In this document: positions 1 to 5,364 of the stretch, piece by piece
How positions within the stretch are numbered: the stretch's first letter is position 1
Layout of the letters: every line of letters starts with the position of its first letter
Source: Alphaproteobacteria bacterium
Lineage (GTDB): Bacteria; Pseudomonadota; Alphaproteobacteria; Rs-D84; NBLK01
DNA: 5,364 nucleotides
Direction: 5' to 3'
NCBI GenBank assembly: GCA_016936785.1
Contig: JAFGXE010000106.1
Location: forward strand, 1-5,364
The notes under the pieces: model-generated
The model's database searches: none
The model's input: only the letters and a program-made list of their open reading frames with translations
Told to the model about the DNA's origin: nothing
Position numbers and translations under genes: made by a program

Positions 1-9
1 CTCAAACTC

Positions 10-318
10 ATGAAAGAAAACAATAAATCAAACTTACATTATATCGCATATCTTACCGACCGGGTGATGGTTAACCGCTCAAAAGAAGAACGATCAGATT
101 ATCATTGCGGGGACAATCAAGTATATTATACTCAATGGCGTTATCTAAACGAAAATGATGAAACCGCGTTTTATATTCCAAATATTGATTGGGTAAAAGT
201 TTTCAAAAAACGGCAATCCATTCATCTTCCGCATGCTTTCCCGGGAGACGTATTTTCACAACTTCTTAGTCAACACCCCAAACTGAAACAATTTTTAGAA
301 AAGGAAAATCAGTTATGA
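10..318 (+). CDS. Hypothetical protein of 102 residues, translationally coupled to murG
   Basis: I do not recognise this protein. It is soluble-looking and rich in charged and aromatic residues, with no signal peptide, membrane helix or obvious repeat. A Tyr/Trp-rich centre (about residues 31-62, including YYTQWRY and NIDWVKVF) is followed by a basic stretch (KKRQ) and a Lys/Glu-rich C-terminus. There is a single cysteine (Cys33, in YHCGD). Its TGA stop overlaps the ATG of murG as ATGA, so the two are very likely co-transcribed and translationally coupled. The start is uncertain: the nine bases before the ATG at 10 show no Shine-Dalgarno sequence and the frame stays open to the window edge, so this may be the C-terminal part of a longer protein. 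A second in-frame ATG lies at 67. Coding is supported by the overlap and by the AT-rich codon use shared with murG. Function cannot be assigned; a cell-envelope role is only suggested by position. Confidence 0.65.
   Translation: MKENNKSNLHYIAYLTDRVMVNRSKEERSDYHCGDNQVYYTQWRYLNENDETAFYIPNIDWVKVFKKRQSIHLPHAFPGDVFSQLLSQHPKLKQFLEKENQL
301..307 (+). promoter_or_regulatory. Shine-Dalgarno site of murG inside the upstream gene
   Basis: AAGGAAA lies about 8 nt before the murG ATG at 315, within the last codons of the 102-residue gene. It supports the overlapping ATGA start and translational coupling. Confidence 0.6.
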
Positions 319-1385
319 AAAAAACAATTGTGATTACAGCTGGTGGCTCAGGGGGACATATTGTTCCCGCCGGCGTCCTCGCATCTACATTAAAGAAAGA
401 CTATAATATCTTGTTTCTTACAGATAAACGAGGCCTACGCTATAAAAATTTCATTCCCGCTTCCGTAAAAATAATTTCAATCCCCTGCTCTGCTCTCGGA
501 GGCAAAGGAAAGTTAAGTAGAGCTTTTGCTTTAGCTTGGACAAGCATTGGCATTTTGAAAAGCATTCTCATTTTTTTTAAATATAAACCTATTGGCACAA
601 TAGGCTTTGCAGGCTATGCCTCATTCCCAGCATGTGTTGCCTCTGGATTATTAAAGAAAAAATTAATTCTCCATGAACAAAATACAGTTTTTGGGAAAAC
701 TAATCGCATATTATCGCATTGGGCAACAGCTATTGCAACGAGCTTTCCAAAAGAACAAACAAGATCTCTCCCGAGAAATAAAAAGATCGTATTTACCGGA
801 TTACCTTTAAGAAGAGATATCACAAAACTCAGCAATCACTATCCATCAATGACAAAAACAATAAACCTTCTTATTACAGGTGGGAGTCAAGGGGCACGTT
901 TTTTGAATGCTATTTCTGAGATCCTTTGCACGCTTCCAAAAGAAATAAAGAAAAAGATGAGGATTACGCAACAAATTGTTGATATAGAAGAGAAACAAAA
1001 AATTAAGAATATCTACGAACAAGCTGGAATAACAGCATATCTCCCCACATTTATTTCCGATATGCCTGCTCAGATTCAACAATGTCATCTTTTTATTGGA
1101 AGTGCTGGATCGATGATACTGGAAGTTCAAATGCTCCGTAGGCCAATGATCCTAATCCCACTCAAGATTGCTTCAGAAAACCATCAAGAAAACAACGCAC
1201 GTGCAATTGAAGAAAGTGGCGGCGCAAAAATTATTCTAGAAAAAGAATTTTCTCGTGAGAATTTTCGAAAAATGATTTTAAATCTTCTTTCTCAACCACA
1301 AAAACTAAAAGCAATGCATCAAAATTTAAAACCAAGGGATGGCTTAAAAACACTCGTTAATCTTGTAAAAGAAATTATGCCGTAA
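315..1385 (+). CDS. murG: UDP-N-acetylglucosamine--N-acetylmuramyl-(pentapeptide) pyrophosphoryl-undecaprenol N-acetylglucosamine transferase (MurG)
   Basis: MurG transfers GlcNAc from UDP-GlcNAc to lipid I to make lipid II, the last cytoplasmic step of peptidoglycan precursor synthesis, at the inner face of the membrane. The 356 residues match the usual family length and GT-B fold (glycosyltransferase family 28). The N-terminal half has the glycine loop GGSGGH (residues 10-15), the GFAGYASFP segment (98-105) and HEQN (120-123). The linker motif TGLPLRRDI is at 161-169. The C-terminal half has the second glycine loop GGSQGA (189-194), the nucleotide-sugar region with Glu270, and ENHQENNA (288-295), which corresponds to the common DDHQxxNA. 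The Arg usual in the SRAGA-type motif is replaced: GSAGSM (262-267) stands there. The ATG overlaps the upstream stop and has an AAGGAAA Shine-Dalgarno at 301-307, supporting this start. No murC, ftsW or other dcw gene follows; the 3' end overlaps alaS by 11 bp. Confidence 0.93.
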   Translation: MKKTIVITAGGSGGHIVPAGVLASTLKKDYNILFLTDKRGLRYKNFIPASVKIISIPCSALGGKGKLSRAFALAWTSIGILKSILIFFKYKPIGTIGFAGYASFPACVASGLLKKKLILHEQNTVFGKTNRILSHWATAIATSFPKEQTRSLPRNKKIVFTGLPLRRDITKLSNHYPSMTKTINLLITGGSQGARFLNAISEILCTLPKEIKKKMRITQQIVDIEEKQKIKNIYEQAGITAYLPTFISDMPAQIQQCHLFIGSAGSMILEVQMLRRPMILIPLKIASENHQENNARAIEESGGAKIILEKEFSRENFRKMILNLLSQPQKLKAMHQNLKPRDGLKTLVNLVKEIMP

Positions 1386-3975
1386 ATTTACTTTCCACAA
1401 AGTCAAAAACATTTTGAGCACCTAAAATATCCGAACCTCCGGCTTGGGCAACCGTGAGCGTTCCACCGCCACCTTGTCCACCAAGTTTTTCAGAAAGCGT
1501 CGTAATCATTTCATTTGCTGGAAAACGATCAGCTAAATTTTCAGACACGCAAAAAATTAAAGAAACTTTATCATCCACATGAGATATCAGCGTTAACACA
1601 TAGCTTTCCTCCAACTTTTCACCTAATCCAAACACAGTAGTTTTTAGATCTTTTGGTAAAATATCCACCACTTTTTGAATAAGTTGAATACCTTTAATTT
1701 CCTTTTTTTCAGAAAGTAAATCTTGAACAAGACTCTTTTTACGAACAGCCCCAAGCTGTTGTGAAAGCTGTTTATTTTGATCAAGAATAGAATCAATCCG
1801 CTCTAACACTTTCATTGGCTCTGCTTTTAACTTTCCAAGAATTGATTTTTGAAGCGCTTCCATTTCTTGAACAAAAATAAGTGCCTTAGGGCCTGTATAC
1901 GCTTCGATACGACGCACACCTGAAGCAAGCGAACCTTCTGAAATAATCTTAAAGAACCCAATTTCGCCTGTATTTTGCACATGAGTTCCCCCACATAACT
2001 CAACAGATTCTTTTCCCAGCGTAACAACACGCACAATTTCTCCATATTTTTCACCAAAAAGTGCTGTCACACCTTTTTTAAGCGCCTCATCCTTTGGCAT
2101 TTCAGAAATATTCGCTAAACGGTTGTCAAAAATAGCTTGGTTGACATGAGTTTCAATCGCACGCACTTCATCATCAGAAAGACCTTTAGCATGAGAAAAA
2201 TCAAAACGCATCACATCATCTTTCACTGATGACCCGCGTTGAACGGCGTGTGAACCTATAATATCTCTAAGTGCAGACTGGAACAAATGCGCAGATGAAT
2301 GTGCGCGAATGTTTGCTTGTCGACGCCTATTATCCACAGTAAGTTGCACTTTCTGTCCGACTTTCAAAGAAGTTTCAACACGCACATGATGTAAAATTAA
2401 CCCCCCTGCGATTTTTTGTGTATCCAGAACAGGTGACCCGCCAAGAGAACCAATATCTCCTGCCTGCCCGCCAGATTCTGCATAAAATGGAGTCTCTTTC
2501 GTGATAATAAAAACAGTCTTATTGATAGGAGCTTCTTCAATACTTTTTCCTTCAAAAACAATCCCTTGTATGTCACTTTTAAGATTAAGACTAGAATACC
2601 TTACAAAAAGTGTTTCCCCAAATTTTTCTTTAAGATCAAACCAAAGCACATCGCTTGCAGTTCCTGTCTCAAATGAAGTATTCGCGCGCGACCGTTCTTT
2701 CTGATTTTCCATTTCTAAATCAAATTCTTTTTGATCCAAAGTAAGATCTTTAGAGCGGAGCGCATCTGCTGTCATATCAATTGGAAATCCATAAGTATCA
2801 TAAAGCTTAAAAGCAGTTTTCCCAGAAAATATCTGTCCTTTTGAAAGATTTTTTGTTTCCTCTTCGAGAATTTTAAGCCCTGTTGACAGCGTCCGAGAAA
2901 AACTCTCTTCCTCAGATTGAATTGTTTTTACAATACTCTCACGCGCATTAATTAACTCAGGATAATGATCCCCCATTTCCGTTTCAATGGCAGAAATCAG
3001 TTGATTAAGAATTGGCTCCTTTGCCCCAAGAATATGAGAATGTCGCATTGCACGACGCAAAATACGTCTCAAAACATAGCCACGGCCTTCATTAGAAGGC
3101 AAAACACCATCCGCAATCATAAAGCACAAACAACGAATATGATCCGCGACAACTTTGAATGATGCCCGATTATCTTTTGTTTGTTTTTGCCCAACAAGAC
3201 CCTCTATCCGTGCCATTATATTTTGGAAGATGTCTATGTCGTAATTATCTGTTTTTCCTTGCAAAACAGAGGTCACACGTTCGAGCCCCATTCCTGTATC
3301 AATGTTTTGATTTGGCAAGGGAGAAAGGGACTCATCTTCTGCACGATAGTTTTGCATAAAGACATTATTCCAAATTTCCATATAGCGATCACCATCTTCA
3401 TCTTTTGTTCCAGGCTTGCCTCCCCAAACAGAATCACCATGATCATAAAAGATTTCTGTGCATGGACCACATGGCCCAACCTTACCCATCTCCCAGAAAT
3501 TATCTTTTGTCGCGATCCGAAGGATTTTATCCTCACCAAACCCAGTTAATTTTTTCCAAATATCGTAAGCTTCATCATCCGTATGATACACAGTAACTAA
3601 TAACTTTTCCGGATTAATCCCATACTCTTTAGTTAAAAGCTCCCACGCATATAGAATCGCTTTTTCTTTAAAATAATCCCCAAATGAGAAATTACCAAGC
3701 ATTTCAAAAAATGTATGATGTCGTGCTGTATAGCCCACATTTTCAAGGTCATTGTGCTTTCCACCAGCGCGAATGCACTTCTGAGAACTCGTTGCACGCA
3801 CGTAATCACGTTTTTCTTTTCCCAAAAACACATCTTTAAAAGGCGCCATTCCCGCGTTAACAAAAAGAAGGCTTTTATCTGTTGAATCAGTAATAACAGG
3901 AGCAGAGGCCACACATGTGTGTCCTTTAGATTCAAAGTAATTGAGAAACATTTTACGTACAGCTTTGAGTTCCAT
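1375..3975 (-). CDS. alaS: Alanine--tRNA ligase (alanyl-tRNA synthetase)
   Basis: AlaS is the cytoplasmic class II synthetase that charges tRNA-Ala with alanine and hydrolyses mischarged Ser/Gly-tRNA-Ala. At 866 residues it is full length (the family is typically about 870-880). The catalytic domain (about 1-240) holds the signature around RAGGKHNDLENVGYTARHH (69-87), motif 2 (TFFEMLGNFSFGDYF, 88-102) and motif 3 (TGMGLERVTSVLQG, 227-240). The tRNA-recognition region follows (RGYVLRRILRRAMRH, 298-311). The editing domain shows the zinc-type residues His559/His563 (HSSAH) and Cys661/His665 (CGGTH). A helical linker (about 700-760) leads to C-Ala, with GGQGGGG (832-838) and AQAGG (843-847). Between these, TLTV replaces the usual RPDM. 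The ATG has a strong SD (AAGGAG, 5-nt spacer). The gene stands alone on its strand, 111 bp after the rubrerythrin gene and its terminator, so it probably has its own promoter; no convincing -35/-10 pair was found. Its stop lies inside the end of murG. Confidence 0.98.
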   Translation of the reverse strand: MELKAVRKMFLNYFESKGHTCVASAPVITDSTDKSLLFVNAGMAPFKDVFLGKEKRDYVRATSSQKCIRAGGKHNDLENVGYTARHHTFFEMLGNFSFGDYFKEKAILYAWELLTKEYGINPEKLLVTVYHTDDEAYDIWKKLTGFGEDKILRIATKDNFWEMGKVGPCGPCTEIFYDHGDSVWGGKPGTKDEDGDRYMEIWNNVFMQNYRAEDESLSPLPNQNIDTGMGLERVTSVLQGKTDNYDIDIFQNIMARIEGLVGQKQTKDNRASFKVVADHIRCLCFMIADGVLPSNEGRGYVLRRILRRAMRHSHILGAKEPILNQLISAIETEMGDHYPELINARESIVKTIQSEEESFSRTLSTGLKILEEETKNLSKGQIFSGKTAFKLYDTYGFPIDMTADALRSKDLTLDQKEFDLEMENQKERSRANTSFETGTASDVLWFDLKEKFGETLFVRYSSLNLKSDIQGIVFEGKSIEEAPINKTVFIITKETPFYAESGGQAGDIGSLGGSPVLDTQKIAGGLILHHVRVETSLKVGQKVQLTVDNRRRQANIRAHSSAHLFQSALRDIIGSHAVQRGSSVKDDVMRFDFSHAKGLSDDEVRAIETHVNQAIFDNRLANISEMPKDEALKKGVTALFGEKYGEIVRVVTLGKESVELCGGTHVQNTGEIGFFKIISEGSLASGVRRIEAYTGPKALIFVQEMEALQKSILGKLKAEPMKVLERIDSILDQNKQLSQQLGAVRKKSLVQDLLSEKKEIKGIQLIQKVVDILPKDLKTTVFGLGEKLEESYVLTLISHVDDKVSLIFCVSENLADRFPANEMITTLSEKLGGQGGGGTLTVAQAGGSDILGAQNVFDFVESKFTA

Positions 3976-3980
3976 GTCCG

Positions 3981-3986
3981 CTCCTT
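3981..3986 (-). promoter_or_regulatory. Shine-Dalgarno site of alaS
   Basis: Read on the - strand, AAGGAG lies 5 nt before the ATG at 3975-3973. It fixes the start of alaS at the conserved N-terminus MELKAVRKMF. Confidence 0.75.
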
Positions 3987-4040
3987 TTTATTTTTTAAAT
4001 GAACATCTCCAAACAATAAAGTATCTCAGAAAAAAATGCG

Positions 4041-4072
4041 AGAAAAAAATCCGCCCGAAAGCGGATTTCTTT
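4041..4072 (-). terminator. Rho-independent terminator after the rubrerythrin gene
   Basis: An 8-bp perfect stem pairs 4047-4054 (AAATCCGC) with 4061-4068 (GCGGATTT) around a 6-nt loop. In the - strand transcript it starts about 18 nt after the rubrerythrin stop and is followed by a run of seven U (from 4049 down to 4043, partly shared with the stem), which fits intrinsic termination. The + strand side is also T-rich (4066-4075), so the element could work in both directions, but no + strand gene reads into it nearby. It separates the SPFH-rubrerythrin transcript from alaS. Confidence 0.85.
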
Positions 4073-4086
4073 TTTAGATAAAATAA

Positions 4087-4665
4087 TTACTCCCAGTTTG
4101 TACAAAGCACTTCAAAATGCTTTGTCGGATGATCACACGCAGGACATTTATCTGGCGCACTTGTTCCTGCGTGATTATATCCGCAGTTCATGCATCGCCA
4201 AACCGTTTCTTTTTCCTTTTTAAAAACAGAACCTTGCTCGATATTCTTTATAAAAGCCTTGAAGCGTCTTTCATGATATTGCTCCGCAATCGCGATTGAC
4301 CGCATCACTTCTGCAATTTCAGGAAACCCTTCTTCATCCGCAACTTTTGCCATTTCCGGATACATTTCTGAATGCTCTTCATGTTCTCCCATTGAGGCAG
4401 ATTTTAGATTTTCAAGTGTTGTGTCAATTTTTCCTGCTGGAAATGTTGCTGTCACTTCGACCATTCCTCCCTCAAGAAACTTAAAGAGACGCTTCGCATG
4501 CTCTTTTTCTTGATTGGCTGTCTCTTCAAAGGCTTCTTTAATCTGACGATATCCTTCCTTGTCAGCAACTGATGCAAAGTATGTATAGCGATTACGCGCT
4601 TGAGATTCTCCTGCAAACGCTGTCAAAAGATTCTTTTCAGTTTGAGTCCCTTTAATTGATTTCAT
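4087..4665 (-). CDS. rbr: Rubrerythrin (diiron non-haem peroxidase with rubredoxin domain)
   Basis: Rubrerythrins reduce hydrogen peroxide to water in the cytoplasm, taking electrons through a rubredoxin-type iron centre. This 192-residue protein has the classical two-domain length. The ferritin-like four-helix domain (about 1-145) carries a complete set of likely diiron ligands: Glu20 (GESQAR), Glu53 and His56 (EKEH), Glu94 and Glu97 (EHEEH), Glu128 and His131 (EQYH). The C-terminal rubredoxin domain (about 153-190) has Cys158/Cys161 (CMNC) and Cys174/Cys177 (CPAC), ligands for one Fe. No key residue is missing, so it should be active. The ATG follows the SPFH gene by 12 nt with SD AAGGAA directly after that gene's stop, implying co-transcription; the transcript ends at the hairpin downstream. 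The family is best known from anaerobes and microaerophiles, so it hints at life at low oxygen or under peroxide stress. The family call is very secure. Confidence 0.97.
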   Translation of the reverse strand: MKSIKGTQTEKNLLTAFAGESQARNRYTYFASVADKEGYRQIKEAFEETANQEKEHAKRLFKFLEGGMVEVTATFPAGKIDTTLENLKSASMGEHEEHSEMYPEMAKVADEEGFPEIAEVMRSIAIAEQYHERRFKAFIKNIEQGSVFKKEKETVWRCMNCGYNHAGTSAPDKCPACDHPTKHFEVLCTNWE

Positions 4666-4671
4666 TATTTA

Positions 4672-4677
4672 TTCCTT
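4672..4677 (-). promoter_or_regulatory. Shine-Dalgarno site of the rubrerythrin gene
   Basis: On the - strand AAGGAA begins immediately after the TAA stop of the SPFH gene (4680-4678), with 6 nt to the rubrerythrin ATG (4665-4663). It fixes the rubrerythrin start and fills the whole intergenic gap, leaving no room for a separate promoter. Confidence 0.65.
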
Positions 4678-5364
4678 TTATTTTTTAAGATCGAGGTTTA
4701 AGAATGGAATACTTCCCCCTGTAACTGTTGGCATTTTTCCATCCCACTTTTGCACAGCTTCATAGTTGATAAGAGATTTATTTTGAGCCAAAGCTTGCGC
4801 TTTTATAGTCATCGCTTTTGCTTCAGCTTGAGCTGCAATCAACTTTTGTTTTGCCTCTTCAGAAATTTGACGTGTTTTATTTTCGGCTTCATTTGCACGT
4901 TGAGATGCGACAACTTTTGCCTCAATCGCATCTTCAAAAACATCTGAATAATCAATGTTTTCAATTGCAAAACCCGTCACTGTCATATCAATATTTTCAA
5001 CAGCCTGTTGCATTTCACTTAAAATTTGTCTCCCAGCTTTATCTCGATTCTCAATCAAATCAACAGCATCCCATTTCCCAATCACATCTTTTGAAACTTT
5101 CATAATGAGCGGTTGAAGTAAAACGTCTTCCCAATTTTGTCCGACATTTAAATACATATTATGTGATTTATTTTTGTGAAGATTATAATTAATTGAGAAC
5201 GTTAAACGTGCTTGTTGAATATCTTTCGTATAAATATCCATAGTTGATTGAATCTTCTGTGTCTTCACATTCATCTTTATTACGCGATCAATAAAAGGAA
5301 CTTTAAAATGAAGCCCTTCGGTAAGTCCAATCCCAATGATTTTACCAAAACGCACTTTCACGCC
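4678..5364 (-). CDS. Prohibitin-like SPFH/Band 7 domain protein, 5' end beyond the window
   Basis: Only the last 228 codons are visible; the frame is open through the right edge. The visible part starts GVKVRFGK, an early SPFH segment that in this family usually follows a single N-terminal membrane helix, so the anchor is probably just outside. TEGLHFKVPFID (residues 15-26 of the visible part) is the classic Band 7 motif. NVKTQKIQ (32-39), the SINYNL strand (57-62) and FAIENIDYSDVFEDAIEAK (132-150) follow the prohibitin-type domain. From about 146 to 195 comes a long Ala/Glu/Lys/Gln-rich helix, probably a coiled coil for oligomerisation. The tail KWDGKMPTVTGGSIPF (206-221) is typical of bacterial prohibitin-like proteins rather than of HflK/HflC. 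Such proteins form large membrane-bound rings or scaffolds, in some cases controlling FtsH-type proteolysis; the role here is inferred. The GTG at 5361-5359 is an internal Val codon, not the start. It is the first visible gene of a likely operon with rubrerythrin. Confidence 0.92.
   Translation of the reverse strand, partial: GVKVRFGKIIGIGLTEGLHFKVPFIDRVIKMNVKTQKIQSTMDIYTKDIQQARLTFSINYNLHKNKSHNMYLNVGQNWEDVLLQPLIMKVSKDVIGKWDAVDLIENRDKAGRQILSEMQQAVENIDMTVTGFAIENIDYSDVFEDAIEAKVVASQRANEAENKTRQISEEAKQKLIAAQAEAKAMTIKAQALAQNKSLINYEAVQKWDGKMPTVTGGSIPFLNLDLKK

Noticed and set aside
571..578. Run of eight T in murG, a possible frameshift or slippage site
   Set aside because: The murG frame is intact on both sides with conserved motifs, and such runs are expected in AT-rich DNA.
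614..1130. Two - strand open frames (614-835, 846-1130) opposite murG
   Set aside because: They lie antisense to a well-supported conserved gene and have no plausible SD or motif.
3633..4016. Open frame of 127 codons on the - strand overlapping the start of alaS, and similar frames such as 1827-2057 and 3273-3539
   Set aside because: They are out-of-frame shadows of alaS; their translations have no family features, and the alaS frame is conserved along its whole length.
4009..4025. Possible alaS promoter parts: GATACT (4025-4020) or TTGTTT (4016-4011) on the - strand
   Set aside because: GATACT has no acceptable -35 at 16-18 nt (only T-run), and TTGTTT would place a -10 within the SD region. 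AT-rich sequence gives such matches by chance.
3976..4086. Intergenic gap searched for a tRNA, a T-box or another riboswitch before alaS
   Set aside because: Apart from the terminator hairpin and the SD, the 111 bp show no structured leader and no T-box-like sequence.
4818..5105. + strand frame of 95 codons opposite the SPFH gene
   Set aside because: Its Gln/Leu/His-rich translation is the antisense image of the Ala/Glu/Lys-rich helix of the SPFH protein.
5359..5361. GTG as a start codon of the SPFH gene
   Set aside because: It sits in the middle of the conserved GVKVRFGK segment and the frame continues to the edge; the protein would lack its expected membrane anchor.

Overview
The window is ordinary, tightly packed bacterial chromosome of low G+C (well under half by eye, with many A/T runs). 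It carries five genes, all intact in what can be seen, and no mobile element, RNA gene or CRISPR. Two genes lie on the + strand on the left and three on the - strand on the right, so the two groups converge. The closest familiar pattern is an AT-rich alphaproteobacterium, possibly of the Rickettsiales/Holosporales kind. This rests on the AlaS N-terminal motif block and the GGxGGGG spacing of its C-terminal domain, and it is an inference without any database search.

Left, + strand: a 102-residue protein of unknown function (about 10-318; its true start may lie left of the window) overlaps by ATGA the start of a MurG-family glycosyltransferase gene (315-1385). MurG makes lipid II for peptidoglycan. 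No other cell-division/cell-wall (dcw) gene is visible next to it.

Centre, - strand: alaS (1375-3975) encodes a full-length alanyl-tRNA synthetase with catalytic, editing and C-Ala domains. Its last codons overlap the last codons of murG by 11 bp, tail to tail, so no terminator fits between them.

Right, - strand: a prohibitin-like SPFH/Band 7 membrane-associated protein (cut by the right edge; 4678-5364) is followed after 12 nt by a complete rubrerythrin (4087-4665). The two probably form one transcript, ending at a clear hairpin-plus-U-tract terminator at about 4041-4072. The 111-bp gap to alaS holds this terminator, the alaS leader and the alaS Shine-Dalgarno site.

No undescribed system is evident. 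The points most worth checking are the unknown small gene coupled to murG, substitutions at normally conserved positions of MurG and of AlaS C-Ala, the convergent gene overlap, and the pairing of a peroxide-detoxifying rubrerythrin with a prohibitin-like protein.
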